A stretch of 64,000 bases of DNA from Mesodorylaimus sp. YZB2_4 (lineage: Eukaryota > Nematoda > Enoplea > Dorylaimida > Dorylaimidae), in the NCBI GenBank assembly GCA_030248295.1, contig JASANH010001018.1:434001-498000 (forward strand). The letters run 5' to 3'. Each line of letters opens with the position of its first letter. Position 1 is the first letter of the stretch. The notes beneath the pieces are model-generated. The model saw nothing but the letters and a program-made list of their open reading frames with translations, searched no databases and had not been told where the DNA came from. Shown here one piece after another: positions 1 through 12,775 of this stretch. The translations under genes were made by a program, and so were the position numbers.

Positions 1-3000
1 ACTTCAATATTCCTCCCGCAACCGAGCACTGGGCCAGTTTCGACAGAGGCGGAAGCCATGGAAACTCCCGCTGCTTCACCTACAGATGCTGTAGCTCCTA
101 CTGAACACGATCTGATTTCCACAGCGATCCTGGTTAGCTCGACAGCTCTCCCAGCAGCAACCCAAACAAAGTTTAGCACACGTGCAGCCTCGAACGACCA
201 AACAACTGCCGGACAGACTCCCTACCTGGGCACGTCAATCCAAACTGCAGCAACTGACAGCGAGAAGCAAAGCACACTCGCAGATGATACAACGATACAA
301 TCAGACTACTCAACAGTCCTTGCCTATTCTTCGACAGCCCCTGACACTAGTCTCGAAACCTTGGAGAGAACAACACCTCGTAAACCGTCAAGTTCACTAG
401 CAAGCAGCACCAGGGCATCGTTACCAACTCAAACACCACCATCCACCATTCCAGAAGACCTGTCCGCCTTGGCCCTTCCTTATACAACGCCAGAATTGAA
501 TCTGGGGGGCGTCTCAACTGACGCGATCACGACCCTGAAAGAAGGCACGACTGAGTCACTCACACCAACTTCCTTTTCCCCCTACAGTGGCACTTCGCTA
601 GAGGCTGAAACAGAGGCGCCTTATATCGAATACGAAGCCACAACTCGTCTGCGTGTTCTTCGAAAACGAACCCTCCCAGTACAAAGTAACATCACGCAGA
701 TACCACTTGCCGGTTTTCCTGCCGACTCGACTTTTGATTTGTTCACATTCTCAATTGGGCCAGAAATGGAAACCGCCTATACTGAAGTTGGAATTGCACC
801 CGCAGAGAGCAGCGCTATAGCCCTGATGACATCTACTGCTCCCGCAGGAAACTACACAACCACCGCATCGCCGTTCATGACAGAAACTCCACAATCTGAA
901 GAGCACCTGATGCCTGCCGTTGGCACAACGAATAATATCGGTGAAATCAACACATCTGGCACAGCCAGCCCCACAGATAATGCTGTTTATGACAGTGACA
1001 TAGAACAACAATTAGAAGTTGAGACGGTACCTCCAGAAACTACCACTCGTCGCCATATATTGAAAAAAGAAACCAATGGCCCAAACTTTGCACGGTTAGA
1101 TACACCATCAGTTGATCGAATTATGACAGAAGCTCTACAGAAAACACGGACACCTGCTTCCTTTCCTCCAAGCCAAACTTACACCACATCCGGCAGGCCA
1201 AGCTACCCGAGCTCCAACATTGAGCCAAATGTCTTGCCGCCCATAACAAGGCAGCTTATTGTCAGCCCGGTGGACAGAGGCCTCGCATCGCCAGAACCAA
1301 CTATCGAGTACGAGCCTCCTGTTACTGTAGAACCGAACAGGGACAAGAATTTAGCAACGCCTGTCCATGATGACAAAGCAGAAACATCAGAAGCTAATCC
1401 CGTTTCACACAGTGATGCCCCACCGTCACTAACTCCTAAAAGTCATAATCCAGTCACCACTGTTAAAAGGAGGGATAACACAGAAACTACTAAAAGTTTC
1501 GACTCGACTCCTGGACGAATTGCTAGCCCACCTAGTAACAATAATTTGCCACAGACTAAGGTGATGGAAGCAACAAAGCCATTGAGCTGGCCCCAGGCTG
1601 GAGCCAGCCCATCGCAACCGTCGAGCAAAGGACCAAGCAAAACAGATAGCCCAGCCAGCAGTCCTGCGGGTAACACACCATCGACAGTTGCACTCAAAAA
1701 TACCAGAGCTGGTGCAACACCAGCCAGTAATTCAACCAGCGCCATGCCCATAAACCCGGCTGCAGAGCCGCCCCCTCTCGACGCGGAACCGGTGGGCATG
1801 CCTGTGGAAGTTCAGCCTAATGATAAACAACCATCTCCATCCATTCCAAGTTCGAAAACACCTTACCTCCCTGCAGAGCAGCCTCCAGCTAAATCAAACC
1901 CTGCGGATACATTGCCTTCTGAAGGACCGCCTAAAGATAGCCCGCCAGCTTTATCTAACCCGCCTGAAAACCTACTTTCCCCTCCAGTTCAGCCGACACC
2001 CCTCCCACGACCAGACCATGCACCCTCTAAAGCAGCCCCAGACGATGCGAGGCCCGCTTTATCTAATCCATCAGCGAACCCGCCTTCAGCACAACCTCTG
2101 GCTGTACAAAGCCCTGCGAGCGTACCCCCTTCTCAACCAGACCCGAATGACGTACCCAAAGGCACAACTAACCCACGTGAGGGGGCGCCGCCTTCTGACG
2201 AGCAACCACGGGACGTACCTCCGTCATCAAACCCTGATAAGGAGCCATCACCCACTCGAGTGGAGCCCAAAGATGTAGCCAACCCACCAGTCGATGATAA
2301 AGACACTCCAAATCAGACACCTGATAAAAATAAGCCCCCAATTGAGCCGAATGACGAGACCCCTCCAAAGAATAGCAATACACCAACAAACAACGGGCAG
2401 GCAAACTCACCGTCGCCAGCAATAGCACCCAATGATAGACCTGACGATCCTTCCCAAGCATCCAAGGATCTCTCATCTCAGCCCGTCCCATCCATTGGTT
2501 CTCCTCCAGTCACAACTCCTGGATCTCAGCCAGCGGCGAGTCCCCTGCAGACCATATCTGATGCTCCAAGCCCGCCACCAAGTGCCTCGACGGATCGATT
2601 GTCCAATTCGAGCAGTGGGACTACAAACTCGCAAAGTCCGACTGAAATTTCGAAATCGACTGCAAGTGTTACCGTTTCCAATCCGAGGTCTGATGCAACA
2701 GTTGAACCCGAGTCCCCTGGCACGGGAACCCCAGCAGGCAAGCAAACATTGTCTTGAATGTACACCGTAGATCACCAGTTAGTCTTCGTGTGCTTTGGGT
2801 TTTAGATCCTTGTCAGATTTACGACGAGTGGGGGCCATTCGGCGAGTGCAATGCGACCTGTGGCTCTGGGGTCAGAACGCGGGAGAGAAAGCGCTATCCA
2901 GTGAATAATCAGACAAATTCATGCCCACCACAAACCGATTCAGCCGACTGTGAATTTTCGCAGCCTTGCGTGAGTGTTCTAAAAGGCGCATGACGTGCCC

Positions 3001-4991
3001 TGGAACTTCAGATCCCGTATCCTTGCGTTTCAGAACCCAATGAGCGACAATGAGCAGCTAGCGGCCAGCATCATGATGAAAATTGATTGCATTTGGATTC
3101 TGAGCGGACTCGGAGGAGCTATCATATCTTTTTTGTTGATGAGGTATCCAAAGTTCGTGCATATTTGCATAAAATGTGGCATAAAATGTGGAAGGTCTTT
3201 TTTTCTTTAGGCAACACTACTATCTGCAGATTATTCACCTCAATGCCGACATCAGCCTATTCTTAGGTCATCTAGTAGCAATGTTCTTTGCACTCAGAAA
3301 CGATCATCAATTCAGCCATGTAAGTTTTTTTGCTTACAGTATGTCTACTCACGACCGGGAACCATTTAAACAAAGCAGACGCCTCAGCTTAGGGTATGTA
3401 AAACTGTACGTGTGCTTGGCCCTTGGAGAAGGTAGTGTATTTTGTTGCCTTGACTGGCCGCCACATACAGCATATTGTATCAATTACCTTCGTTATGCAT
3501 CGATAGGCGAGACATCTCCAGGCGAGGCGGAAACCCCTCGGGTTGATGTTTCTGGCCCCTAAGACTAAGAGATCTGACTATCAAGGACTATTCAGCCTAT
3601 TAAGGGGACCTGAGGAGCACAGTCTGCACGAGCTGTCTCAATGACTTATTGCAGGACATATGCAAAATGGCCGCACTCGGTCTGCAGTTCTTCTTCCTTG
3701 CGACATTCGCGTTCCAAGGATTCGAAGCCTTGCACATTTACGCGGTTTTGAGTGATGTGGTTTTGGGAAACGATGTGTTTATTGGTTGGAAAGCGGCCAT
3801 GGCTGTTGGTTGGGGTAAGGACGGCGAGGATGTTACCAGGGGTTCTGCTGCTCAACAACTACATTTTCTAGGCGCTCCGGCAATCATAACAGCCGTTACT
3901 GGAGCAGTATCGTACAACAAGTTGATGTCCGACTACTCGTAAGAAGCATGGAAGCATCTTTACAATACAATCGATGCTGATGTTATCAATCCTACTGTAG
4001 GTGCTGGGTCAACTTTGGCGACCCAGTAATGCTAGCCACGTATGTGCCAGCAGGGGCCATGGTCATAACCACCGTGATCATATTGGAAGCCATTGGCTTA
4101 GAAAAAACGAGCAGGAGTTCACCAGCCATTACATCGTGCAGGTATGCAAGCGACTTGGTTTCTGAATTGTCCAGGAGAATCTCACAACTCAGCTTTTTCT
4201 GACAGAGTTGCGCACCTTGGACTAAACTTGATGTTTGGCACGCAATGCGCGTCGTGGTTCTGCAGCGTCATAGCCATCTATTACCAGCGACTATGGTTAT
4301 ATACCAGTGTGTTCAAACTGAACATATTTCTGGGCGTCTTCATTTGCGTCTACCACATCATTTCAAACGAGAAGGTGGGTTGGTGCTTCAAAAGTCTATC
4401 AAACCGCTAGACGCACGATGCCAATGTAACCCGTGTTGTGGGAGGTAGTTGTATGCCTTTGGACCTTATTAGGTGGAAGGCATACATAGCACAAGCCCTG
4501 CCAGTTAAAATTACGGGTTCTCAGAGTATTAGCAGTCGGAAACTGCGCTAACAAGGGTTTGAAGTTTGAAGTCGACTTTGGCAGTTGTCTCAAAAATTGC
4601 CAGCCGTGATCCGACACCCACGTAATGGGGAGAGACGATGCCGTACCAGCCCTGTCTGTCTGTTTACTCGGTAGTCAAGCACTTAAAAGCGCACTCAAAC
4701 GGCGCCGCACATTTGAGGATTCTAAACGATAAAGAACACAATTATGGGAAAACTACGTCATTTATGATTTTGCATAAAACTTAGACGTGCTTTTTGAAAT
4801 CCAATGAATCCATCGCTCTGTCACCACCCAATGACTCGGTGCCCCCGCAGCGCGGATTGCAATAAGCACATGTTACAATAAAGTAGTTATTGTGCAGAAC
4901 TCTTGAAAGATAAGCGTACTGTAACTCTACAAATTTCTAGGCCCGGAAGACTGCGCAAGCTGTTGTCAAGAAAATCATCAAATGCCGCTGA
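1..4991 (+). CDS. Receptor gene A (partial): mucin-TSP1-7TM, family-B2-like GPCR
   Basis: The 5' end lies outside the window, because the reading frame is open from base 1. Exons that I can join in phase: 1-2737 (about 912 aa, Thr/Ser then Pro-rich mucin stalk), 2806-2969 (TSP1 repeat, WGPFGECNATCGSGVRTR), 3034-3143 (TM1), 3211-3319 (TM2, IIHLNADISLFLGHL), 3655-3814 (TM3, CKMAALGLQFFFLATFAF), 3872-3938 (TM4, GWG/APAIITAV), 4001-4141 (second extracellular loop starting CWVN, TM5), 4206-4374 (TM6-TM7, GVFICVYHIISNEK) and 4941-4991 (basic tail, KKIIKCR-stop). The CK in TM3, GWGAP in TM4, CW in the loop and the F-x-x-x-YH-x-x-x-NE end of TM7 are hallmarks of adhesion/secretin receptors. No GAIN domain or GPS motif lies between TSP1 and TM1, which are about 10 residues apart. 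The first intron uses a GC donor (CAG/GCAAGC at 2738). Expected at the plasma membrane. Ligand unknown. Paralog of genes B and C in this window. Confidence 0.8.
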
Positions 4992-5228
4992 AAAGAGCGA
5001 CAGTGCATGCGAGATCGTTTCGTAATCGCCACCCGTGCCCTACTATCTATGCACACTGCGCTGCTGCAGCATCATTAGGATTGCACTCTTAGAAAAGACA
5101 CAATAATCTATAGTCCTGTCTCGCTGTACGGGTACCGTGTGTCGAGTCATATCTTTTGTATTGCATACGATCTGCAGCCTGCCCGTTGCACCAATTTATG
5201 TATATATCGAACCACTTGCTTGAGTTTG

Positions 5229-5234
5229 AATAAA
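5229..5234 (+). terminator. PolyA signal of receptor gene A
   Basis: AATAAA lies about 240 bases after the stop codon at 4989-4991, in AT-rich sequence. It is the first canonical hexamer after the last exon. Confidence 0.55.
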
Positions 5235-5372
5235 TGAATATGCACCAGCTTGGTATGAATGTATAATTGACGGTGGGAGGGGCACCACCAGCGGAAGATC
5301 ATCACAGCACGAGGTCCTGTATCTCAGCAAGATTGTTTGCTCAAAAGCAGGGCAGATCGGCGATGGCACTTG

Positions 5373-6078
5373 TAACCAGCGCACCCAGGCGGCGGGAGAT
5401 AGTCGAGACCGAAGTCTCTAAGCAAAAAACTCCGACTGGAGGTAGGCAAGTCTCGCGACTATACCTTCTCTAGAAACATCAACCGAAGAGGTTGACGTCC
5501 CAGCCAGGGGAGCGTATCGATTACTCCCGATCGCCAGGCGTGCTGGTCACATTCCTCCCAACGTTGGAAAAATGGCGTCCCCGCCATTCTCCAACTGGGA
5601 GAACCAACACCCCAGTGGTGGTGCCTTATCAGCGCTAGGTGTTCCACCCACCGTCGCGCTAAGGCGCACCCAACGCTCGCCGAATCTTCTCCTCCCGCGT
5701 AGGTAATAGCGGAGTAGGTTTCGCCCGCTGGCCCCTGGTGCCTCAGTGGAGGCAACCCAGACCGAAGTTTGGTAGGGAGTACACCTGCAGGGAACCCCGG
5801 GCCACAGCAAGCGCGGGCGCGCCAGTCCGGCGTTCACCACAACCACCCGGGCTAGCACACTAGTCCATAAGGGGCTTACATCCGAAGAAGGCCCTTTGGT
5901 TCGTGACGCCAGTGTAACCGGCGCACCCAAGCGGCGGGAGGTAGTCGAGACCGAAGTCTCTAAGCAGGTAGGCAAGTCTCGAGACTATACCTGCTCTAGA
6001 AACATCAACCGAAGAGGTTGACGCCCCAGCCAGGGGAGCGTATCGATTACTCCCGACCGCCAGGCGTGCTGGTCACAC
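5373..6078. repeat. Two direct copies of MITE-like repeat family A
   Basis: Bases 5373-5556 and 5915-6078 are near-identical direct copies (both contain GAGACCGAAGTCTCTAAGCA and GTTGACG.CCCAGCCAGGGG). They flank about 360 bases of GC-rich non-coding sequence. The first copy carries a short extra piece (about 15 bases, AAAAAACTCCGACTGG) that the second lacks. Relatives in the window lie at 11519-11760, 54533-54712, 59110-59227 and 63432-63590, sharing TTTCAGCCG and GACTTGCCTG..CCAGTC blocks in either orientation. Confidence 0.65.
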
Positions 6079-6527
6079 ACTTTCTCCATACCTACAGTAT
6101 TCCTCCATACTGCAGTCCTGTACGAGCACCCATGGGAAGAGGAGGTACCATTCTCGTGTAATGGGGCTAGGAATAGTGCAAACTATTTAACCTTTTGCTT
6201 ATCCTCATGGGTGCATATCTGCGCTTGGTGATGTGGTAAAGTATGAAGAAGGACGACAGGTATGATCTTAGGTGAATTTTTCACGTTAAAAAGTCACAGC
6301 AAAGATCGCATTAGGTATACGGTAACAAGGAAAACTAAAAGTGTCCCGCTGCAATGGCACGAATCTATTAATCCGCTGCCCACAGTGCATAGTCTAAAGG
6401 TGCAATTCATGTTTTTTCCAGATAGTTCAGAGGGTCATGTCATGTCAAGGCGTACTTTATCCATAGCCAAGCACTATACAGCGCACTCGAGAGCTAACAC
6501 ATATTTGACAACCATTTTCTTTACTGA

Positions 6528-6606
6528 GGGGAGTCGAACCCTCCCCTGTAAGTGCGCACCCAGCGTGAGAGGCGGACGCCTTAACCCGCCGCTAGGCCAC
6601 GACCCC
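6528..6606 (-). other. tRNA-like sequence (pseudo-tRNA or SINE head)
   Basis: On the minus strand it reads GGGGTCGTGGCCTAGCGG.., a good A box, and later GGGTTCGACTCCCC, a good B box/T arm. CTCTCAC sits where an anticodon loop would be. The 3' end (CTCAGTAAAG) does not pair with the 5' acceptor GGGGTCG, and the anticodon stem is poor, so I do not call a functional tRNA. It may be a pseudogene or the head of a tRNA-derived SINE. Confidence 0.4.
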
Positions 6607-6640
6607 GTTAAGATGCCTTAGGTTTTATCAGTTCCAGCAC

Positions 6641-7609
6641 CTAGGGGGTATTCTGTCCTGATGGTGGAGGTGAAAGCGTTAAATCCAAGGTGGCGAAGTT
6701 GTTGATGTGGGTGAAATTATTCCGCGAAAAATTTGGGATTTGTTTCCCGTTTGATACAGAAACAATACTCAGTTGTTTATTTTTTTGAAACAATCCGGTT
6801 GGAAGGCTTTCGATGTTGTTTCCTTCCAAATAAAGGGATCTCAAATTGACCAAGTCGTCGAATGCGCCTTGTTCTATTCTTGTCACATTGCTCCCAGAAA
6901 TTCTCAGGCGTCGCAAATTGACCAAGCCTTGAAGTAACTGCCGACTAACTGTGTGCATAAAGCAGCGATGCACAGTGACAGAAGTCAATTTGGCTGCTGA
7001 TTTCCTGTAGGTAGTCGGTGGAAATGGCTCGTTCCCGCAGAGGCCATCGATTGACAGCTCGATCAAATTTGTGAATTGTGAGGCCATTGAAAGCAATCGA
7101 TGCGCGGGCTCACAAGTCTGCAGACTCAACTCATCCAGGGTGTCTTTGATCGATCGAAGGGCTTCAATTGCGTCTTCTTCAAAAATAAGGGACTCCGCGC
7201 TAAAATATTTGAGTTTAGGGTTGTGTCGCAATGCCCTTGGTGGTATTCTTAGGAAAGGGCGATTGGTCTGTGAATGCTGGTAATGGTGAATCCTCAGACT
7301 TTCAAGATCTGGTAGCTGGGAGAATGTGTTTTCTTCAAATGTAATGTTTCCTCGAACTCCAAAAATGTGGATACTCTTGAGATGCGATGCGATTTCCGAG
7401 AAGGTATACGTGGCCGACTTGTTGTACTGTTCATGGATAGCAGCTTGCTGGAGGAATTGTGTCATTGTCATTCCAGAGAGGTCGAAATTTCGGCAGTTTA
7501 GTAACTCGCATTCCCCGTCAGGGCAGCTGTAGCGCGACGTGCATGGTGAGGAGCGCGTAGTACTCAGGAAGAAGTGGAAGAGAAAAACAATGCTATAATA
7601 GGACAACAT
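6641..7609 (-). CDS. Secreted leucine-rich-repeat protein
   Basis: Single exon, 322 aa, starting at the ATG at 7609 (MLSYYS..). The first in-frame codon further up is a TTG, so this ATG is preferred. An N-terminal signal peptide (hydrophobic core YSIVFLFHFFLS) is followed by a Cys-rich cap (CTSRYSCPDGECELLNC). LRRs become clear in the C-terminal half: LRRLRISGSNVTRIEQGAF and LVNLRSLYLEGNNIESLPTG. No transmembrane segment or GPI-type tail is evident, so a secreted protein or an extracellular binding module is likely. Partner unknown. The N-terminal half has only degenerate LRRs. A TATA box lies about 60 bases upstream. Confidence 0.8.
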   Translation of the reverse strand: MLSYYSIVFLFHFFLSTTRSSPCTSRYSCPDGECELLNCRNFDLSGMTMTQFLQQAAIHEQYNKSATYTFSEIASHLKSIHIFGVRGNITFEENTFSQLPDLESLRIHHYQHSQTNRPFLRIPPRALRHNPKLKYFSAESLIFEEDAIEALRSIKDTLDELSLQTCEPAHRLLSMASQFTNLIELSIDGLCGNEPFPPTTYRKSAAKLTSVTVHRCFMHTVSRQLLQGLVNLRRLRISGSNVTRIEQGAFDDLVNLRSLYLEGNNIESLPTGLFQKNKQLSIVSVSNGKQIPNFSRNNFTHINNFATLDLTLSPPPSGQNTP

Positions 7610-7670
7610 TTTCCCAGTTACCCTCAATCAACAGCTTATCGCTAGACCTTCCTCGCTTGGCTTACGCTCC

Positions 7671-7680
7671 GTATTTATAA
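7671..7680 (-). promoter_or_regulatory. TATA box of the LRR gene
   Basis: The minus strand reads TTATAAATAC about 62 bases before the ATG at 7609, which would give a short 5' leader. Confidence 0.5.
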
Positions 7681-10600
7681 CGTTAGATGTCCACAGCTAC
7701 CAGCTCCTTCAGAAGTTTTGTTGTTTCGGACTTTGTAACGCGGTGAAGCAAATGCTGATTGTTTCCTATGTGTGCGTCAAGTATTTGCGCCATCTCACCA
7801 CCCACGCAAATTCCTTCCTAGAAACTTAAACACCCCTGGGGGCCGGAAATAGGAAGCTGTTTATCAAGGGATTCCAGACGCCAGAAGCAACTGTTTAGAT
7901 ATCCGATGCTTGATGACGTATGCAGACCTGTCTGAAGCTTTCAGCTCGATGTTTCTGTGTTTCCCACTATTTGGTTCGCGGGTTTATTTTCAGGCCTGTT
8001 AGACTTTCACATCGGTGCACTTCCCACTAAAGGTGTTTTTATGCTAGCTCATGCATTTCGTGCCCCTGAAGATATCTGTGCATATAGATGCACAGACGCA
8101 GAGAGACAGATGCAGAGAGAATATAAGTAGAAATTGGGACGTCTTTACAGCGACACTTCCAAAGGAACAAAAAGACAAATAAATTACTCAAATAAGACAT
8201 ATATTTGTTTATAAACGACCGATTGAACTAAAGTTCAGTCAAGCTCTCCATGTATTCTTGCTCTAAAAATAGCTCTATCGCCGCTCCAAGCCTTGGACGT
8301 TGTGATACGTCAGAGTCTATTAGAGTATAGCAATGCCTATCTCACAAGCTCCTAACCGGATTGTAAATGCAAGGAGCACCACGCAGCATCCGTAAAGTTG
8401 CCCTAGCATTTTGGGTCACCCTTGTAATTTGGTGCCACGATCCAAGAAAAATGTCTGGAGCTCAAGACCTTATCGATGGCGTCTGTGTTATAGTTGTTGT
8501 TTGTGAGTGGGCGACAGATCTTCTTCGCTCTCGTACCGGCGGGTTCGGGCTGATCTTACAGGCGAGCGGTCCAAGGTCTTCAATAGCCCAAGCCTGGTAG
8601 AAAGGCTTATTCCTGCACAGTATGGATCACTAAGACCCCGATTCCTAAACAAACCCCTCATCAGGCGTGTTTGCCGCGTCTCCCAAGGGTGCCTGCAACT
8701 GCTCTGTGCAATGATACACTAGCCTGGCTGCCGGTCGAATGCACCCCGTCCTAAGATGCCTACTCTGACGAACAGTTCCACAGTCGGTGGCACAGTAAAG
8801 ACTTCTGTCAACACCAGAGGATCCTTTACGAAGCACGACAATGCACGACGATGTCTTAACAGTCCTAGATCTTACACGCAGACAAACCGAGTACCTGCCC
8901 CGAAGTCAACCCCTGAACTTTTCCATTATGAACCGAAGGGAACGACGACCGCAGAGGCCCTTGGAGAGTATGCTTATCGAAGTCCCTGGCTGGCGCCTGG
9001 CCTGCCCCACAGTTCTGCCAATGGGGTGGACCACATCGAGGGGTGGCCCCCCTGAAGGGAGAGCCCCGATCTCTCCAGGCGGCCTGCTCTTATACCGCCC
9101 TGGCTCCTCCTCACCGAGCCAACTGCCCAAGGCACACCCCGCAAGAACTCCAGGCGCCCCCAAGCGGCAATGGTCACAACATCTGCGCCGCTGGTCGATG
9201 CCACTTCGGGTTTGTGAACTTTGGATCGGCGATACGGATGCTTATCAGCCATATGTTTTATCAAGTATGAGGCCGATGTATACGACTTGCCGTACTAAGA
9301 ACATATATGCACCCGCAGGTACTTCGACTTCTTGTGGTCTGGAATATGCTCGATCAGACCCTTCTCGTCGGAGAAGCTTTTGTAGCAACTAAACGGAAAA
9401 AGATAGTAAGGATAATGCCTACATATTTTTGTATTATGACTCGTCCATTCTTGTCAAACGAAACCTCATGATCAGTGGCTTACCTGTTACACTTCCACGG
9501 CTTCGTGACATCTTTGAAAATTGGACAGCTGGACAGCTTTGCCGCATTCAGCAACAGGGCATTTATATGGCTTCTCCCCTGAAATTTAAGTATGGAAGAA
9601 GCGTTAAGAATGACTTTCAAAGAGCACCCTTGCCTGTGTGAGTGCGGACCTGCTGCTGCAAATGGGACAACTGAATGAACTGAGAGTAAAAGAAAAGGCA
9701 CTCTGGTTATTAGGGTTCAAAGAGCTTCTGATTGGACCGACCATAGCTCGCCTCGATAGCATTTTATAGGCAATAACGCTGAAGCTGGCTTTATAAGTAA
9801 CGTTAGGATTTATGCTCAATCTCAGATTAAAAAGGCAGGATTAACCTCAACGGAAACCCCCGTATGGTGCTTTTTGAATCTTGGGCAGGTTTTGGACTGA
9901 CTTCCCCTCTTGCAGGCCAAACAGAAAGTCTGTCTATCAAACGGCAATGTTCTCTATATTTGAGCTCTCTGTCTGGGTATTCGGGGCCACCTATTCTTTT
10001 TCCGCAATATTTGTATGGCCGGAATAATCTTATCTGCAAGTGTGTTCGGACATGTTGAGTCGAATGACTATTGCTTGAAAACGATTTTTGACACCTCGAA
10101 CACCCGTACGGCTTTTCAACATTTTGGTTTGCACGTTGACGTTTGCTTGGTGTGATCTTTGTGCCAACACTCTAAAAAGAAACGCTCATCTGAAAATATT
10201 GGAGGGTCAAAAATATTTTTAGTACTATCTTTTTTTGTAACGTAGTGATGTGGCTAAAAAAACATTATTCTGTTAAAAGTCGGTCATCCCTTGTGTTCCA
10301 TGCCTGTTTTTGACTAGTTGGTTGGGCTTATCGTCCGCCCGCGCACAAAGCTTCCGTAAATCCAAGAGAAAACGAAAACTAAGAGGGCAAGGTACAGTAC
10401 ATGGCAAGATGCCACTGTAAAAATCTCCTGATGCCAAGATTCCCTGAAGATCCCCTGATCCCCTGAAGCAGCTGTACATTGTGAGCAGGAAACGCGATAC
10501 GCTCCCAGCAATTTATCGCCCACGGTGTTATTCGCAAGATAAGTAGTGCCTTGAATTTCAACCTAGCTGTAGAACACCACCAATAATTATCACGTGCCCA

Positions 10601-11228
10601 GCTAATGATCGTCCATGTTATTCGGCCCTGCCTTCGTGGATCGATCGACATTATCTGGCTGCAGGATGTTGTTCAGAGGGACTCTGCTCTTGCCTCCCAC
10701 GTTTTCTTTCTCGACAGTTTTACCGCGTAAAGGGTTTTTGTATGGAGCAAAGAACAAAAGCCAAGAGATCTCTTTTGGGGAAGACATAAGAATAAAAGAC
10801 CGTAAGGTGAATTCGAGGGCATAAATTGAGAAAGCTACACTTAATTTGCTCCAGTCAATAGCAGGCTTAATTTGCAATTGTGTAAGAGTAAAAGATGATG
10901 AAGTGGCAAAATCGAAGCAGTGTTTGGACTCCTTAGTCCTCCAAGGGACAAAAACGGCCAGCACGGGCATATTACTCACACAATAAGCCAGGGTTATGTA
11001 CCAAATCCACCTATGATGTCCTGTGTGGACTGGTAGAGAGTGGCTACTTATTTGCAAGTTGTGGATCACGCCTACTGTGATTTCTTAAATGCCTTAACAG
11101 GAAGATTATTTGTTTGAGGCAGATAGGAACATATTTGAGGGCATCTCACAATCAACCTTTTCCACTAGTTTTTGAGCGAGTCTTTAGCTCGAAGCGTAAG
11201 CCTGAATAGTTCCTTCGGTTGAACAGGC
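7681..11228. other. Intergenic, no supported gene
   Basis: I see only short open frames with no recognisable domain, codon bias or splice pattern. The longest (8841-9392, plus strand) has no recognisable motif. A non-coding RNA or a distal regulatory role cannot be excluded from sequence alone. Confidence 0.5.
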
Positions 11229-11395
11229 TCTTCTGGCAGTCGATCCTCTACGCAGAGCCGACAGCTCGGAGCGTCATCTATGAGGGAGAAGTTTCAGCCG
11301 CGGACTACGATAGGAGACTTGGCGCTTCCCTGGGATTCTGACGTGGCGCAAAAAGTTTGACTGGTCACTTCCTCCAGAAAAATACACCACACGTA
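11229..11395 (+). repeat. MITE-like repeat family B, diverged copy
   Basis: Shares the order of blocks GGCTC..CTGGCA.TCGAT, ACGGAGCCG.CAGCT..GAGCGTCA, GTTTCAGCC, GACTTGG and GGTCACTTCC with copies at 29884-30072 and 54212-54372. This copy is the most diverged of the three. Confidence 0.55.
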
Positions 11396-11518
11396 CCACA
11401 CACCCTCTTAGAACAAGAGCTTCAGAGATCCCTCAGACCGAAATCGACCAAGTCCAGTCATCAGAAGCAGTTGCAGCGAGAAGCAGCGTGGCAGCCTGCT
11501 GCGAATTTCAACCAAGTG

Positions 11519-11760
11519 TAACCCTCGTGCCTGGTAGGATATGGCGAGTGGGAATCGATCTCCCCTACAAGGGAATCGCAACCCTTCGAGTGGATGTTTC
11601 AGCCGCGGGTTTAGTCGCAAGACTTGCCTGCTCCAGTCGGAGTGTTTGTCCCGCTGACTTCGGTCGGCAACCTCCCTCGTGCGCCCGCCAGGCTTGCTTA
11701 CACCAGGCGGGGGAGCTTCACGGAGTGTGTCATGCTCATGCTTCTTCTTATCCAACCAAG
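11519..11760 (+). repeat. MITE-like repeat family A copy
   Basis: Starts with CCCTCGTGCCTGGTAGGATA, which resembles the terminal inverted repeat of the element at 29272-29462. It carries the GTTTCAGCCG, GACTTGCCTGCTCCAGTC and GACTTCGGTCGGCAAC blocks that define family A. Confidence 0.55.
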
Positions 11761-12370
11761 GCTCACTCAAGGGATAGGAAACACAATTGTGTTTGTGAAT
11801 TTGATAATGAGAGGGAGAAAATCTAGTGTGTGGACTATCGATTAACTCAGTGGTCAAATATTCGCCCCGATAAGAGGTGGAAACAGTTTGTCTGGTAACC
11901 GACAGACGACACTTGCCCGGCGGGAATAGTGTCCAAACGGGAATATACAAGGGTGACACCCGAACCCAAGTAACAAATGAAGACCAAAACATGAATAAGA
12001 ACCTAATTTATTGCCAATCTGTCGCAAAGACTGTTATGTAAACCACTATCCAAAAGGTAGGGCGGCTCCATAGTCAATTCGAGGGTCGAGTGTTCCGAGC
12101 CAATAATGAAGAAAAAGGAGGAATAGGGAAAAGTTCTCGCCAGACTCATAATCTGATCTCTGATCTCTCTAATCTGACCTGATTTCTCTGACTTGTTCTC
12201 CTTCTCCTTTTTAAACAGCATCCTCCGTCAAGAGAAGATTACGTAGGCTTACGTGGTAGATTTTACCCCAAATGGGAGGCCCGCGCCCCTTGAATGATAC
12301 AAACAGATGCCCATATATGGGCCTGAACAAACTCTACTTTACAGTATAGTCTGTACATCCAGCAAATTCT

Positions 12371-12775
12371 TCATGCGGCCGCGGTGGTGCAGCGGTTCGG
12401 CATTCGTCTCTCCGTATTGCTTGGGAGCAAGTTGCTGCACTCGTCCAGGGTTTGATCCCCAGTGACGGAGGTCGGGTTGTGAACCATAAACCCTCGCACG
12501 GCACGGCAGACCTGGGTGACTCCCCCTGTACCGTCGAGCTGCTCCGAGTGGAGAGAATAGAAGCCAAACAATTAGACAGTCTCGGCTGTCGAACATCGAC
12601 AGGGGTCACAGCCCACCCGCCATCGCCCGAGGAAGTCGGTGTTCGCCCAGTCCAGGATGCCCGCGTGGAGGTGCTCCTAGTGCAGACACGCAGAGGGAAG
12701 CTGCCACGTGTGCTGGTCCCCACACAGCCTCGCTTATCATAACATGACTGCTGGCCGGCTAGAGGCAAAATGGAC
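12371..12775 (+). repeat. tRNA-derived SINE, copy 1
   Basis: The head has a pol III A-box-like GGTGCAGCGGTTCGGC and a B-box-like GGGTTTGATCCCC about 60 bases apart. An unrelated body of about 300 bases follows, containing GAACCATAAACCCTCGC and GACAGTCTCGGCTGTCGAAC. Copy 2 at 28085-28473 has the same head and body in the same order and strand, which shows a mobile family rather than a single pseudo-tRNA. Confidence 0.75.

Noticed and set aside
6528-6606. Functional tRNA gene
   Set aside because: Acceptor ends do not pair and the anticodon stem is poor, although A and B boxes are good.
8841-9392. Plus-strand 183-aa frame in spacer
   Set aside because: No domain, no splice or promoter support, composition like the surrounding non-coding DNA.
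11408-11992. Minus-strand 194-aa frame
   Set aside because: Runs through a family A repeat; no domain.
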